Source: CADCWK01 sp965218235 (GTDB lineage: Bacteria; Chloroflexota; Chloroflexia; Thermomicrobiales; UBA6265). From it: a stretch of DNA of 64,000 nucleotides. The position numbers were made by a program, and so were the translations under genes. A model generated the notes under the pieces. The model saw nothing but the letters and a program-made list of their open reading frames with translations. It was not told where the DNA came from and did not search any database. The DNA lies in NCBI GenBank assembly GCA_965218235.1, contig OZ244595.1, positions 558,001-622,000 on the forward strand. The letters are read 5' to 3'. This document shows positions 51,176 through 59,399 of this stretch, one piece after another. Position 1 is the first letter of the stretch, and the number at the start of each line of letters is the position of its first letter.

Positions 51176-52111
51176 CTACGCCTCATAGTCCGCCGACAGC
51201 GCATCCCAGACCCACCGCGACGCCCGCGCCATCCGGTCGACGACCTCGGGGATGTCGTCCTGCCCCCGGCTCATGAGGGCGATCGCGTACGTCACCCTCG
51301 GCGAGTGGATCAGGCCGACGTCGTTCTTGATCCCCCGCAGGCTGCCGGTCTTGTGGGCAACCTCGATCCGCTGATCGGTCGGCAGCCGGTGGGGGATGAT
51401 TGCCGTGAAGTTCTGATGCCGGAGCATCTCGATCATCCGGTCGCGACCGTCGCGCGAGATCCCGTGGCCCTGCTCGATCAGCGTCAGCAGCCGGACCATG
51501 TCGGCCGGCGTGCTGACGTCGTTGCGGGAGTCGAGGGCCAAGCCGACGTTGTCCGGGCCGGGCTCGTAGTCCTTGAGGGACTGGCGGAGTGCGTCGTAGG
51601 TCACGGCCGGATCGGTCGGGTCGACGCCCGTCAGGGCGGCGAATAGCTCGCGGATGGTCAGTGGCAGGTGAGTCGCGGTCAGCCCGAGGTCGCGAAGCGT
51701 CGCGTCGATCCGGTCCTTGCCGAGCCGGTCGAAGAGGATGTCCGTCGCCCAGTTGTCGGAGACGATGATCATCAGCTCGGCCAGGTCTCGCAGCGTCGGC
51801 GCCAGCCCGTCGTCGAGGTGCTGGAGGACGCCGGAGCCGGGCGTCCGGTCGCCATGGCAGAGGGTGATGCGCTCGGTGAGGTCGACTGTCCCGGCCCCGG
51901 CCTGCCGGAACAGCTCGTAGAGGAGCGGCACCTTGAGCGTCGAGGCCGTCGGGAACGTCTCCAGGTGGTTCCAGGTCAGCACCCGATCCCCGTCGCCGAG
52001 CTCCCGCACCATCACACCGACCGGCCCGGACAGCCCACCGAAGAACTTCGCCATCGCCGTCTCGAACGCCGGCTGGGATGTCTCGATCGTCCTGGTCTTC
52101 ATCTCGGTCAC
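51176..52111 (-). CDS. Class A beta-lactamase-like serine hydrolase, cytoplasmic
   Basis: The 311-aa protein carries the serine beta-lactamase signatures: STLK (active-site Ser), SDNWA (SDN) and HKTGSLRG (KTG). The Glu of the omega loop (ExxLN) is not clearly present, so it may be an esterase or transpeptidase-like member instead of a true beta-lactamase. No signal peptide is seen. GTG 52111 is preferred since GGGGAG lies 7 nt before it; ATG 52102 is an alternative. It is adjacent to a receiver-domain gene on the same strand. Confidence 0.87.
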   Translation of the reverse strand: MTEMKTRTIETSQPAFETAMAKFFGGLSGPVGVMVRELGDGDRVLTWNHLETFPTASTLKVPLLYELFRQAGAGTVDLTERITLCHGDRTPGSGVLQHLDDGLAPTLRDLAELMIIVSDNWATDILFDRLGKDRIDATLRDLGLTATHLPLTIRELFAALTGVDPTDPAVTYDALRQSLKDYEPGPDNVGLALDSRNDVSTPADMVRLLTLIEQGHGISRDGRDRMIEMLRHQNFTAIIPHRLPTDQRIEVAHKTGSLRGIKNDVGLIHSPRVTYAIALMSRGQDDIPEVVDRMARASRWVWDALSADYEA

Positions 52112-52262
52112 GGCAAGGCTCCCCGCGGTTGGGCTCTGGCGTCGCATCACCCACGACCTGTCTGCATCGCGCCATGGTGCGTCCACGGCGAGGCGATGGC
52201 AACCATTGGCAGGAGCGTCCACGTTGGTGATGGGGTGGGCCGGAGTCCAGATGACAGACCGG

Positions 52263-52697
52263 TCAGGCGGAGCCGATCAGCTCCTCGATCGCGGCGAGCA
52301 GCACATCGAGGTCGAACGGCTTGACCAGGTAGTTGTCGAACCCGTACCGCTCCTTGTTGGCCTGCGCGCGATCGAGCAGCGACTGATCGGTCGAGGTCAC
52401 GATGACCGGGATGCTTCGGGTCAGGGTCTCGAGCTCGAGCTTCTCCAGGAGTTCCCAACCCGCCTTCTCGGTGATGGTCAGGTCGACGATGATGAGGTCG
52501 GGCGTGAGCAGGGCGATCTGCGTGAAGATCTCCGGGACGTAGTTGGACGTGGTCACGCCGTAGCGCTCGTCCTTGAGCACCTCCGAGATCACGTCGAGGA
52601 AGACCTGGGAGCTGTCGACCATGACGATGTGGTTGCGGCGCTGCTGGTCCCGGACGAACGTTTGGAGTTTTCTGGAATCGTGGGGCGTCGCGGCCAT
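52263..52697 (-). CDS. Stand-alone response-regulator receiver protein
   Basis: The 144-aa protein is a CheY-like domain: acidic pocket reduced to VMVDSSQ, phospho-Asp in LIIVDLTI, Thr in VIVTSTDQ and Lys in LVKPFDLD. It has a basic N-terminal extension (SRKLQTFVRDQQRRN). There is no output domain. It resembles the protein at 28910-29356. It sits 32 nt after the gene at 52730, so the two may be co-transcribed. The ATG follows a GAGGTGATCC sequence. Confidence 0.88.
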   Translation of the reverse strand: MAATPHDSRKLQTFVRDQQRRNHIVMVDSSQVFLDVISEVLKDERYGVTTSNYVPEIFTQIALLTPDLIIVDLTITEKAGWELLEKLELETLTRSIPVIVTSTDQSLLDRAQANKERYGFDNYLVKPFDLDVLLAAIEELIGSA

Positions 52698-52729
52698 GGA
52701 TCACCTCTGGGTGTGAGGAATGAGGCAGG

Positions 52730-53128
52730 CTACTCGTCGGCCCACGCCGCACGGACCACTCGGAGTTGATCTTCCCAGAAGGTGCGCTTCTCCGCCTCGT
52801 CAGCATCCTCACCGATCAGGCCGTACTGGGCAGCCAGTCCCCAGAACCCCGGTCCCGGCCGACGATTCGTTGATGACACGACGACGGCGGAGAGCATCGG
52901 TCGATCCGCCTTGCGTTCCTCATCGGTGATCATCCCGAGCACCATCCCGACGACGCGTCCCATATGGCTGCCACTGACGGTGATCCCCATCAGCGACCCG
53001 ATCTCGCCATAGGTGACGAGCTCGTCGAGGGTCGAGGCCGCGGCAACCATGCGGGCATCCGAGCGGACATATCCCTTGTGCATGCGAAGATTGTTTGCGG
53101 AGAACTGGCTCTCGGTCTTCTCGGTCAC
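52730..53128 (-). CDS. Unknown protein with an alkyltransferase-like DNA-binding segment
   Basis: The 132-aa protein is not confidently recognised. The segment LDELVTYGEIGSLMGITVSG resembles the start of the DNA-binding domain of O6-alkylguanine alkyltransferases (VTYGxIA), but the active-site PCHR and following residues are not found. The second half (MLSAVVVSSTNRRPGPGFWGLAAQYG) is close to the alkyltransferase HRVV..dGrl..y pattern in spacing only. It may be a DNA-binding relative without methyltransferase activity. It leads a possible operon with the receiver gene. Confidence 0.55.
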   Translation of the reverse strand: MTEKTESQFSANNLRMHKGYVRSDARMVAAASTLDELVTYGEIGSLMGITVSGSHMGRVVGMVLGMITDEERKADRPMLSAVVVSSTNRRPGPGFWGLAAQYGLIGEDADEAEKRTFWEDQLRVVRAAWADE

Positions 53129-53331
53129 GCTCGTGGGCTCCTGGCTCGATCAACGTCGTGGACTCGGGGTAGGGCCGCGCCATCATAGGCTACGGCCATC
53201 CAACCGTCATCGTTCCCGAGCCCGGCACGCCGCGTTACCGGTTCGGACCGGAGGGTCGCATGGCGCCATCGTGAGGTCGGGCCGGAGCTCACTGGGCCAC
53301 CCCGACGCTCATCTGAACCCTGAGATTGGTC

Positions 53332-53369
53332 TGCGCCCCGGCGACGTCTCGAGACATCGCCGGGGCGCA
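53332..53369 (-). terminator. Terminator hairpin after MMPL copy 2
   Basis: The arms TGCGCCCCGGCGA and TCGCCGGGGCGCA are a perfect 13-bp match with a 12-nt loop that itself contains TCTCGAGA. It lies 30 nt after the minus-strand stop at 53399. Confidence 0.8.
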
Positions 53370-53398
53370 CGGGATCGAACCGGGGCGGCGGTCGGGGG

Positions 53399-55672
53399 TC
53401 AGTCGGCGACGGCGCCCATCGGCGCGGTGACCGGCATCGGCTCCTCATGGCCGAGCCCGAGCCGGTCGACCACCCGGCGGACCGGGCTTGGCGCCCACCA
53501 GGCCCAGCGACCGAGCAGCCGCATCGTGGCCGGGACGAGCAGACCGCGGACGATCGTCGCGTCGATCAGGACCGCGATCGCCAGCCCGAAGCCCATGGAC
53601 TTGAGGATCACGATGTCGGCCAGCATGAACCCGCCGAAGACGACCACCATGATTAGGGCCGCCCCGGTGATGACCCGGCCGCTCCGGGCCAGCCCCGTCG
53701 CGACGGCCGCCCGGGCGTCGCCCGTCCGGCGGTACTCCTCCTGGATCCGCGAGAGCATCAGCACCTCGTAGTCCATGCTCAGCCCGAACAGGATGCAGAA
53801 GATCAGGATCGGCGTCGTCGAGATGATCTCGCCGGAGGCCGCGAAGCCGAACAGCCGCTCCAGATGGCCGTCCTGGAAGATGAAGACCACCGCCCCCAAC
53901 GCCGCCGAGATCGACAGGAGCGTCATCGCGATCGCCTTCAGCGGTAGCAGGACCGACCCGAACGTCAGCAGCAGGATCAGGTAGGAACCGAGCAGGACGA
54001 AGATCGCGGCCGGCAGCAAGCCGGCGTTGATGCCGTCGATGGTGTCCACCGACGCCGCCGCGAAGCCACCGACGGTGATGGCCAGTCCAGCTGCTGGCTC
54101 CGACCGGATGTCGCGGACGACCTGTTCGAGGTCGGCGCCCGAGGCGTTGGTCAGGACCTGGACGAGGATCTGGTCGCCGCGAACGGTGCTGTCGATCGTG
54201 CCGGCGATCGATTCCGGCAGGGTCGTGGCGTCGCCGCCGTATGTCGTCCAGTCGAAGTTGCTAGCGGTCGCCATCTCCGGCGACGCGAAGCTCTCGACGC
54301 GCTGGACATTCGGGATCGCCGTCAGGCGGTCGTCAAGATCCCGGAGCGCGGTCACGGTGTCCGGGGAGGTCGCGTCGCCGTTGGCAACGTTCAGGAGCAC
54401 AGGGATCGGATCGGCGTCATTGGCGACGAATTCGCGGGCCAGCCGCTCGGAGACTACCCGCGGTTCGGAGCCGACCGGTAGGACTTCCGGGCCGCCCGGC
54501 GTCAGATCCAGCCGGAGCAGCGGAGTGGCGATGAAGAGCAGGGCAATCAGGCCGACCGCGAGGATCTGGACGGGGTACCGCATGACGGCGGTCGCGATCC
54601 CGTGCCAGAAGGCGCTCTCGTCACCACCGGCGCTGACTGTCCGGTTGCGTCGGATGCTGAGCCGGTTGACCCGTGTGCCGAGCATCGTCAGGATCGCCGG
54701 AAGGAGGGTCAGTCCGAACAGGAGCGCCCCGGCGGTCGCGGCGATCCCGGCCTGGCCCATCGACTGGAGCGCGGGCAACGGGAAAAACTGGGTCGCCGCC
54801 AGCCCGACGATGACCGTCACGCCCGAAACGAGGATCGCCTTGCCGACGGTCGCCATCGTGACCGTGATGGCCTCGGCTACCGGCCTGCGGCTGAGTTCCT
54901 CCCGGAACCGGGTGACCATGAACAGCGAATAGTCGATCCCGAGACCCAGACCGAGCATGGTGATGATGTTGATCGCGAAGACGGACTGGAAGACGTCGGT
55001 CGAGAGGACGAAGATCACCGCCAGTGAGGCCATGATCGCCAGGGCGGCGATCAGGAGCGGGATTCCGGCCGCGATCAGGCTGCCGAACACGACGAACTGG
55101 ATCAGCAACGTCACCGGCACCGAGAACGATTCGGCCCGGACGATACCCTGAGCGACACCGTCGGTGATCGCGATGCCGAGTGCGTCCGCGCCACCGGTCG
55201 AGACCGTCAGATCATTGGCCTCCCCAGCTTCGCTGATCGCGGCGCTGAGCGTTTCGACATCGGACGGGCTCACGTCGGCGCCGGGCGCGATAACCGCCAC
55301 CGCGTAGGTGGCAGTCCCTGATTCCGCAATCATCCGGGGATTGCCGGTAGACCAGGTCGTCAGGACGGCGCTGAACCGGCTGTCGCCCTCCAGTGGTGCG
55401 AGCGCGGCCGTCACCTCCTGCTGGACGGCGGGATCGGTGACGGGTCGATCGGCATCGAACAGGAAGACGATCGAGTCGCTCCCCTGGTCGAAGGTACTGG
55501 TTAGTGTCTCATCCACCTGCGTCGACTCGGCGTCCTCGGAGACGAAGCCTTCCGACGAGAGGTCGGGAGCGACGGTGACGATCGCGCCAACGGCCGCGAC
55601 CAGGGCGAGCACGGCGATGATGGCGACGAGGCGGGCGTTGGCCGCAACGAGGCGGCCCCAGGCGGTAAACAT
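53399..55672 (-). CDS. MMPL family RND-type exporter, copy 2
   Basis: The 757-aa protein starts at ATG 55672 with GGGAG upstream. It has the RND/MMPL layout: helix 1 (LVAIIAVLALVAAVGAIVTV), a first outer domain, helices with GLGIDYSLFMVTRFREEL, a second outer domain and GLSMDYEVLMLSRIQEEY. It is a paralogue of the copy at 31343-33592. The TetR-type gene lies 88 nt upstream on the same strand, which implies that the exporter is induced by a compound sensed by TetR. The exported substrate is unknown. Confidence 0.94.
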   Translation of the reverse strand: MFTAWGRLVAANARLVAIIAVLALVAAVGAIVTVAPDLSSEGFVSEDAESTQVDETLTSTFDQGSDSIVFLFDADRPVTDPAVQQEVTAALAPLEGDSRFSAVLTTWSTGNPRMIAESGTATYAVAVIAPGADVSPSDVETLSAAISEAGEANDLTVSTGGADALGIAITDGVAQGIVRAESFSVPVTLLIQFVVFGSLIAAGIPLLIAALAIMASLAVIFVLSTDVFQSVFAINIITMLGLGLGIDYSLFMVTRFREELSRRPVAEAITVTMATVGKAILVSGVTVIVGLAATQFFPLPALQSMGQAGIAATAGALLFGLTLLPAILTMLGTRVNRLSIRRNRTVSAGGDESAFWHGIATAVMRYPVQILAVGLIALLFIATPLLRLDLTPGGPEVLPVGSEPRVVSERLAREFVANDADPIPVLLNVANGDATSPDTVTALRDLDDRLTAIPNVQRVESFASPEMATASNFDWTTYGGDATTLPESIAGTIDSTVRGDQILVQVLTNASGADLEQVVRDIRSEPAAGLAITVGGFAAASVDTIDGINAGLLPAAIFVLLGSYLILLLTFGSVLLPLKAIAMTLLSISAALGAVVFIFQDGHLERLFGFAASGEIISTTPILIFCILFGLSMDYEVLMLSRIQEEYRRTGDARAAVATGLARSGRVITGAALIMVVVFGGFMLADIVILKSMGFGLAIAVLIDATIVRGLLVPATMRLLGRWAWWAPSPVRRVVDRLGLGHEEPMPVTAPMGAVAD

Positions 55673-55760
55673 GGCAAGGTTCTCCCAGGCCGGATCTCCC
55701 GTGGGATATCCGGACGTCACGAGGATCGGTTGTTCGTCAGGTAGTGCGGAACCCGGTGGT

Positions 55761-56480
55761 TCAGCCGTTCGGGGTGTCGGCGACCGGATGGGCTGATCGG
55801 TAGGTGTCGGTCACGATGCCGACGAGCAGCATTCGCAGAACGGTTTCGAAGCGCGGGTCGCGCTCGGATGATGCGGCGTTCTGATCGATGTCTGGTGATT
55901 CTGGCTCGGCCGGGATGCGCCCGTAGAGCTCGAGCGAGACGTAGCCGTGGACAGCCGACCAGGCCGCGAGGGCAATGACGAGCGGTGACTGATGGACGAA
56001 CGACCCTTCGTCGATGCCCTGCCGGGCGACATCGAGGAGGGCGTCGAACCCACCGCCGCGCCAGCTCTCTGCCTGATCTTCCGTGGACACCAGGGGGATG
56101 TCCCGGAGCCCGCCGAAGATCAGCCGGTACAGTTCGGGGTTGGCCCGGGCCTGTTCGCGGTAGGCGCGACCGAGCACCATCAGCGATTCGACGGCGTTCG
56201 TGCCGGGTGGGATGGTGTCGATGGCGCGGGCTATCTGTCCGCCGAGGCCGCTGGTGCCCTCAAAATACAGCGTTTTGAGAATGTCCTCCTTCGACGCGAA
56301 GTACTCGTAGATCGCGCCCGGCGAGTAGTTCAGCGCCGCCGCGACCCCCCGGATCGTGAGACCGTCGATCCCGCTGTCGGTGACGATGGCCCGAGCCGTG
56401 TCCAGAATCGCGGCCCGCATGCTCTCCCGGTTGGAAGCCCGGCGAGCGGCGGCCCCGGTCACGCGCTTGGTGGTGATCAT
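55761..56480 (-). CDS. TetR family regulator of MMPL exporter
   Basis: The 239-aa repressor has the TetR helix-turn-helix (ILDTARAIVTDSGIDGLTIRGVAAALNYSPGAIYEYFASKEDILKTLY) and a helical ligand domain of the WHG/TetR_C type (NPELYRLIFGGLRDIP). The ATG at 56480 has AGGAG upstream, and this ribosome-binding site overlaps a GAAC-N3-GTTC palindrome. It therefore most likely represses itself and the downstream MMPL gene 53399-55672. Confidence 0.93.
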   Translation of the reverse strand: MITTKRVTGAAARRASNRESMRAAILDTARAIVTDSGIDGLTIRGVAAALNYSPGAIYEYFASKEDILKTLYFEGTSGLGGQIARAIDTIPPGTNAVESLMVLGRAYREQARANPELYRLIFGGLRDIPLVSTEDQAESWRGGGFDALLDVARQGIDEGSFVHQSPLVIALAAWSAVHGYVSLELYGRIPAEPESPDIDQNAASSERDPRFETVLRMLLVGIVTDTYRSAHPVADTPNG

Positions 56481-56493
56481 CCGTCAATCTCCT

Positions 56494-56588
56494 GAACAGT
56501 GTTCAATCGGTCCTGTATGCAGTGTAGCGTCGATTCGCTGAGTGTCAATAGGTGTGCCGAACGTTGTTCAGTGAAGCGATCGTTGTTC
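56494..56588. promoter_or_regulatory. Three TetR operator-like sites
   Basis: Three sites of the form GAWC-N3-GTTC lie at 56494-56504 (GAACAGTGTTC, extended to TGAACAGTGTTCA), 56559-56569 (GAACGTTGTTC) and 56578-56588 (GATCGTTGTTC). The first overlaps the leader of the TetR gene. This fits autoregulation by the adjacent TetR protein. Confidence 0.75.
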
Positions 56589-56625
56589 AACGTTTCGGCG
56601 CCGGTGTCCCAATGGACGACCGGAC

Positions 56626-56883
56626 TCAGGCGGGCTTCGTTGCCTCACGGAGCGCGAGCAGGCCACCCACGACGGGGATCCACGCCAGGACCTTGACCCG
56701 CTTCGGCGTGCCCTCGATCAGGAGCGCACTGACCACGACGGCGAGATACGTGAAACCGTGGATGGGGCCGATCACGGAACTGAGCGACGGATCATGGACC
56801 GTCAAGACGTTGCCGAGCAGGACGAGCAGCGTCAGCACCTCAATGACCGATGCCACCCGCAGGAACGGAACGGGGTTGTCCAT
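56626..56883 (-). CDS. DUF3817-like small membrane protein
   Basis: The 85-aa protein has three hydrophobic helices (VIEVLTLLVLLGNVL, FTYLAVVVSALLIEG and VLAWIPVVGGLLAL) with the family-like GPIHGFTYL segment. DUF3817 proteins are integral membrane proteins of unknown function. ATG 56883 lies 5 nt after the stop of the upstream membrane gene, so the two form a translationally coupled pair. Confidence 0.85.
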   Translation of the reverse strand: MDNPVPFLRVASVIEVLTLLVLLGNVLTVHDPSLSSVIGPIHGFTYLAVVVSALLIEGTPKRVKVLAWIPVVGGLLALREATKPA

Positions 56884-56888
56884 GGTCG

Positions 56889-57377
56889 TCAGACCCCCGT
56901 CGTGGAGCCCGGCCGGACGATCATCAGCACAGTGACGATCGCCCAGAGGAGGCTGAAGACGCCGGTCATCATCCCGAGTTGTCCGGTCACCCGACGGATC
57001 ATCGTCTGGTCTGGGGCTTCCGTCTGGCTTGGGGACGCCTCGACCTGAGCGAGGATGCGCCGTTGCCGCGGGAGCAGGACAGTGACGAGGATCGCCGCGG
57101 CGATCGCGGTCAGGCCGATCGCCACGATCAGCCAGGTGTCCGTCAGGACACCGAGCCTGAGCGCGGTCGCGACCCCGAAGGCCGGTACGAAGATGCCGAT
57201 GAGTGAGTAGACCCGGCAGATGCGATGCAGCACCCGCACGGCCACCGCGGCCGACCCGTCGCCGGGAGCGGCGAGGGCGATGCGCGCGAAGCGGGGAAAC
57301 ATGCTTCCCGCGATAGTGACCGGGCCGATCGCGAGGATCGCGGCCAGGACATGGACGCTGAGGAGGAACGCAGTCAT
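56889..57377 (-). CDS. Four-helix membrane protein, DUF2269-like
   Basis: The 162-aa protein begins MTAFLLSVHVLAAILAIGPV and has helices at LIGIFVPAFGVATAL, IVAIGLTAIAAAILVTVLL and MMTGVFSLLWAIVTVLMIV. The early His and the pattern LSVHVLAAILAIG fit DUF2269-type haem-copper-like small membrane proteins, but this is tentative. The longer upstream frame lacks a ribosome-binding site. It forms a pair with the DUF3817-like gene. Confidence 0.75.
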   Translation of the reverse strand: MTAFLLSVHVLAAILAIGPVTIAGSMFPRFARIALAAPGDGSAAVAVRVLHRICRVYSLIGIFVPAFGVATALRLGVLTDTWLIVAIGLTAIAAAILVTVLLPRQRRILAQVEASPSQTEAPDQTMIRRVTGQLGMMTGVFSLLWAIVTVLMIVRPGSTTGV

Positions 57378-57633
57378 ATGGCGGCCTGGCTTTCCTGGGA
57401 GTGATGCGGAGCGTTCCGGACCTGGGCGAACGCTCTGGCAAACGTAGGGGACCAGTTGATTCACCGGAAAGTGGCAGAAACGTCGCGGTCCGCTTGATTT
57501 CGGCCAGAAAGGGTATAGGCTCCCCATTCAGCCGGGCCAGGGACTCCGGTGTTTCTGCGTGAGCAAAAGTCGTCCAAAATCAGTCGGAGACCCGGCTCAC
57601 CGAGGGATCCGGTTTCCAGGGAGATTCCCGTCA

Positions 57634-58581
57634 ATGCATACCGTGGCCGTACTCCTCATGGATGGCGTGATCGCCATCGACGTCGCCATGCCGATCGACG
57701 CCTTCCGCGGCATCGAACTGGCCGACGGTCGACCGGCTTACGACGTGCGCGTCTGCGCGCCGGCACCGGATGTCACGTCAGCGAAGCTCACCATGCGGGC
57801 ACCCTTTGGGTTGGACCTGCTCGACGTGGCCGACACCGTCATCGTCCCCGGCCGCGACGACTTCACCGCACCGGCCGATCCAGCCATCCTGTCCGGGCTG
57901 CGCGGCGCGGCGCGGCGTGGGGCTCGGATTGCCTCGATCTGCGTTGGCGCCTTCACCCTCGCCGAAGCCGGGCTCCTGGACGGGTTACCCGCGACGACGC
58001 ACTGGGTGGCGGCCGGCGAGCTGGCCCGGCGCTACCCGGCCGTGATCGTCGATCCCAACGTCCTGTTCGTCGACAACGGCCGCATCCTCACCTCGGCCGG
58101 GGTCGCCGCCGGCCTGGACCTTTGCCTGCATATCATCCGGCGGGACCACGGTTCGGCGGTTGCCGCCGACGCCGCCCGCTTCGCCGTGATGCCGCTGGAG
58201 CGGGATGGCGGTCAGGCCCAGTTCATCCGGCACCCGTCGCCATCGCCGGTCGGCGCGTCGCTGGAGCCGACGCTCCACTGGGTGAGCGAGCATCTGGCCG
58301 AACCACTGACCGTCGAAGGGCTGGCGGCGCGGGCCGGCATGAGCAGCCGTACCTTCAACCGGCGCTTCCGCGACCAGACCGGGACGACACCGCTCCGGTG
58401 GCTGCATCGCGCCCGGGTCCGGCAGGCCCAGGTCCTGCTCGAGACCAGCGACCAGGCCGTCGAGCGGATCGGAAGCATGGTCGGGTTCGGGTCGCCGGCC
58501 AGTTTCCGGGACCAGTTCCGCCGCCACGCCGGCACCAGCCCGCAGTCGTACCGGCGCGCCTTCCAGTCCGGGCAGGCCTGA
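57634..58581 (+). CDS. GlxA-type transcriptional regulator (DJ-1/PfpI domain plus AraC HTH)
   Basis: The 315-aa protein has an N-terminal DJ-1/PfpI-like domain (VLLMDGVIAIDVAMPIDAF, IASICVGAFTLAEAGLLDG, ATTHW) and a C-terminal AraC domain (LTVEGLAARAGMSSRTFNRRFRDQTG, LLETSDQAVERIGSMVGFGS). The Cys of the PfpI elbow is retained, so ligand or catalytic function may remain. The ATG at 57634 follows AGGGAGA. Its regulated genes are unknown; the divergent membrane pair upstream is a candidate. Confidence 0.93.
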   Translation: MHTVAVLLMDGVIAIDVAMPIDAFRGIELADGRPAYDVRVCAPAPDVTSAKLTMRAPFGLDLLDVADTVIVPGRDDFTAPADPAILSGLRGAARRGARIASICVGAFTLAEAGLLDGLPATTHWVAAGELARRYPAVIVDPNVLFVDNGRILTSAGVAAGLDLCLHIIRRDHGSAVAADAARFAVMPLERDGGQAQFIRHPSPSPVGASLEPTLHWVSEHLAEPLTVEGLAARAGMSSRTFNRRFRDQTGTTPLRWLHRARVRQAQVLLETSDQAVERIGSMVGFGSPASFRDQFRRHAGTSPQSYRRAFQSGQA

Positions 58582-58600
58582 GCGATGCCCGCCTCAGGCC
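58575..58600. terminator. Possible terminator hairpin between convergent genes
   Basis: GGCCTGAG and CTCAGGCC form an 8-bp stem with a 10-nt loop and overlap the GlxA-type stop codon. The convergent TetR gene ends at 58668. Confidence 0.4.
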
Positions 58601-58667
58601 CCGCCTGCGCCGCTCGTCGTCGATGGGGCAACGGAACCCAACATGCCACGGGCGGTGATCGCTCCGG

Positions 58668-59267
58668 TCAGGTGCGGGAAGCGGCGATGCGTCGACCGGA
58701 TCGTTGACTGACCGTCGTGCGCAGGGCGTGCTGCGCGTCAGACAGCAGCTCCCGCAGGGGTCGGCTCTCGGCTGGTTGCGTCCATCGCTGGATCGCCGTC
58801 TGGTGCACGAGCATGCCGGCACCGGCCACGATGAGCGCGGTTTCGGGGTCGAGACCGCGCGCATGGAGCGCGGTGGCGATGGCGTCGGTGAGCGCGGCCC
58901 GCTTGCTGAGCTCGCGCTCCCGCAGCTCCGGGTTGGCGTCGACGATCGCGTGGCGACGCATCACCGCGGCGCGGCGGTCCTCGAACATCGTGTCAGCAGT
59001 GGCTCGCAGGGCGTGGACGACCGCGTCGAGCGGCGGCACGGTGTCGGCGCAGGCGGCGATTTCACGGACGATCTCTCGTTGAAGTTCCGAGCTCAGGTTG
59101 AAGAGCACCTCGCGCTTGTCGGCGAAGTGGTTGAAGAACGTTCGCTGGGTGAGCCCCGCCCGCTGAGCGATCCCGGCGACCGTCGTGCGCTCGAACCCCT
59201 GTTCCTCGAAGAGCTCGAAAGCGGCGACTTGCAGGCGCTCGGCTCCGTCCGGTTCCCATCGTGGCAT
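58668..59267 (-). CDS. TetR family regulator, divergent to the SDR/MBL genes
   Basis: The 199-aa protein starts at ATG 59267 and has a TetR HTH (AAFELFEEQGFERTTVAGIAQRAGLTQRTFFNHFADKREVLF). The C-terminal domain resembles TetR_C-type helical sensors. It is transcribed divergently from an SDR-type gene with a 132-bp gap, and a large palindrome lies in this gap. It most likely represses the SDR and MBL genes and itself. Confidence 0.93.
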   Translation of the reverse strand: MPRWEPDGAERLQVAAFELFEEQGFERTTVAGIAQRAGLTQRTFFNHFADKREVLFNLSSELQREIVREIAACADTVPPLDAVVHALRATADTMFEDRRAAVMRRHAIVDANPELRERELSKRAALTDAIATALHARGLDPETALIVAGAGMLVHQTAIQRWTQPAESRPLRELLSDAQHALRTTVSQRSGRRIAASRT

Positions 59268-59325
59268 GCCTCGAAGCGTAGCATGGCGCGGAGCGAAGCG
59301 ACTACACATCGTGCAGTCAACGGTG

Positions 59326-59349
59326 GTACAGTGATTGCATCAACTGTAC
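59326..59349. promoter_or_regulatory. Palindromic operator candidate in the TetR/SDR divergent promoter
   Basis: GTACAGT and ACTGTAC are 7-bp arms separated by 10 nt (GATTGCATCA). The site is between the TetR and SDR start codons and is placed where it could block both promoters. Confidence 0.65.
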
Positions 59350-59399
59350 TCACTGTCGTGGGCTCGCCGTGCTGGCGATGCCGTGAAGGAGATTCGGCC

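Noticed and set aside
51035..51646. A plus-strand frame with a signal-peptide-like start
   Set aside because: Only the first 45 residues look like a leader, and the rest is antisense to the beta-lactamase-like gene.
53360..53395. GGTTCGATCCC-like sequence on the minus strand as a tRNA T-arm
   Set aside because: The flanking 5-bp arms are not complementary and the neighbouring bases belong to a terminator hairpin; no acceptor or anticodon arm could be placed.
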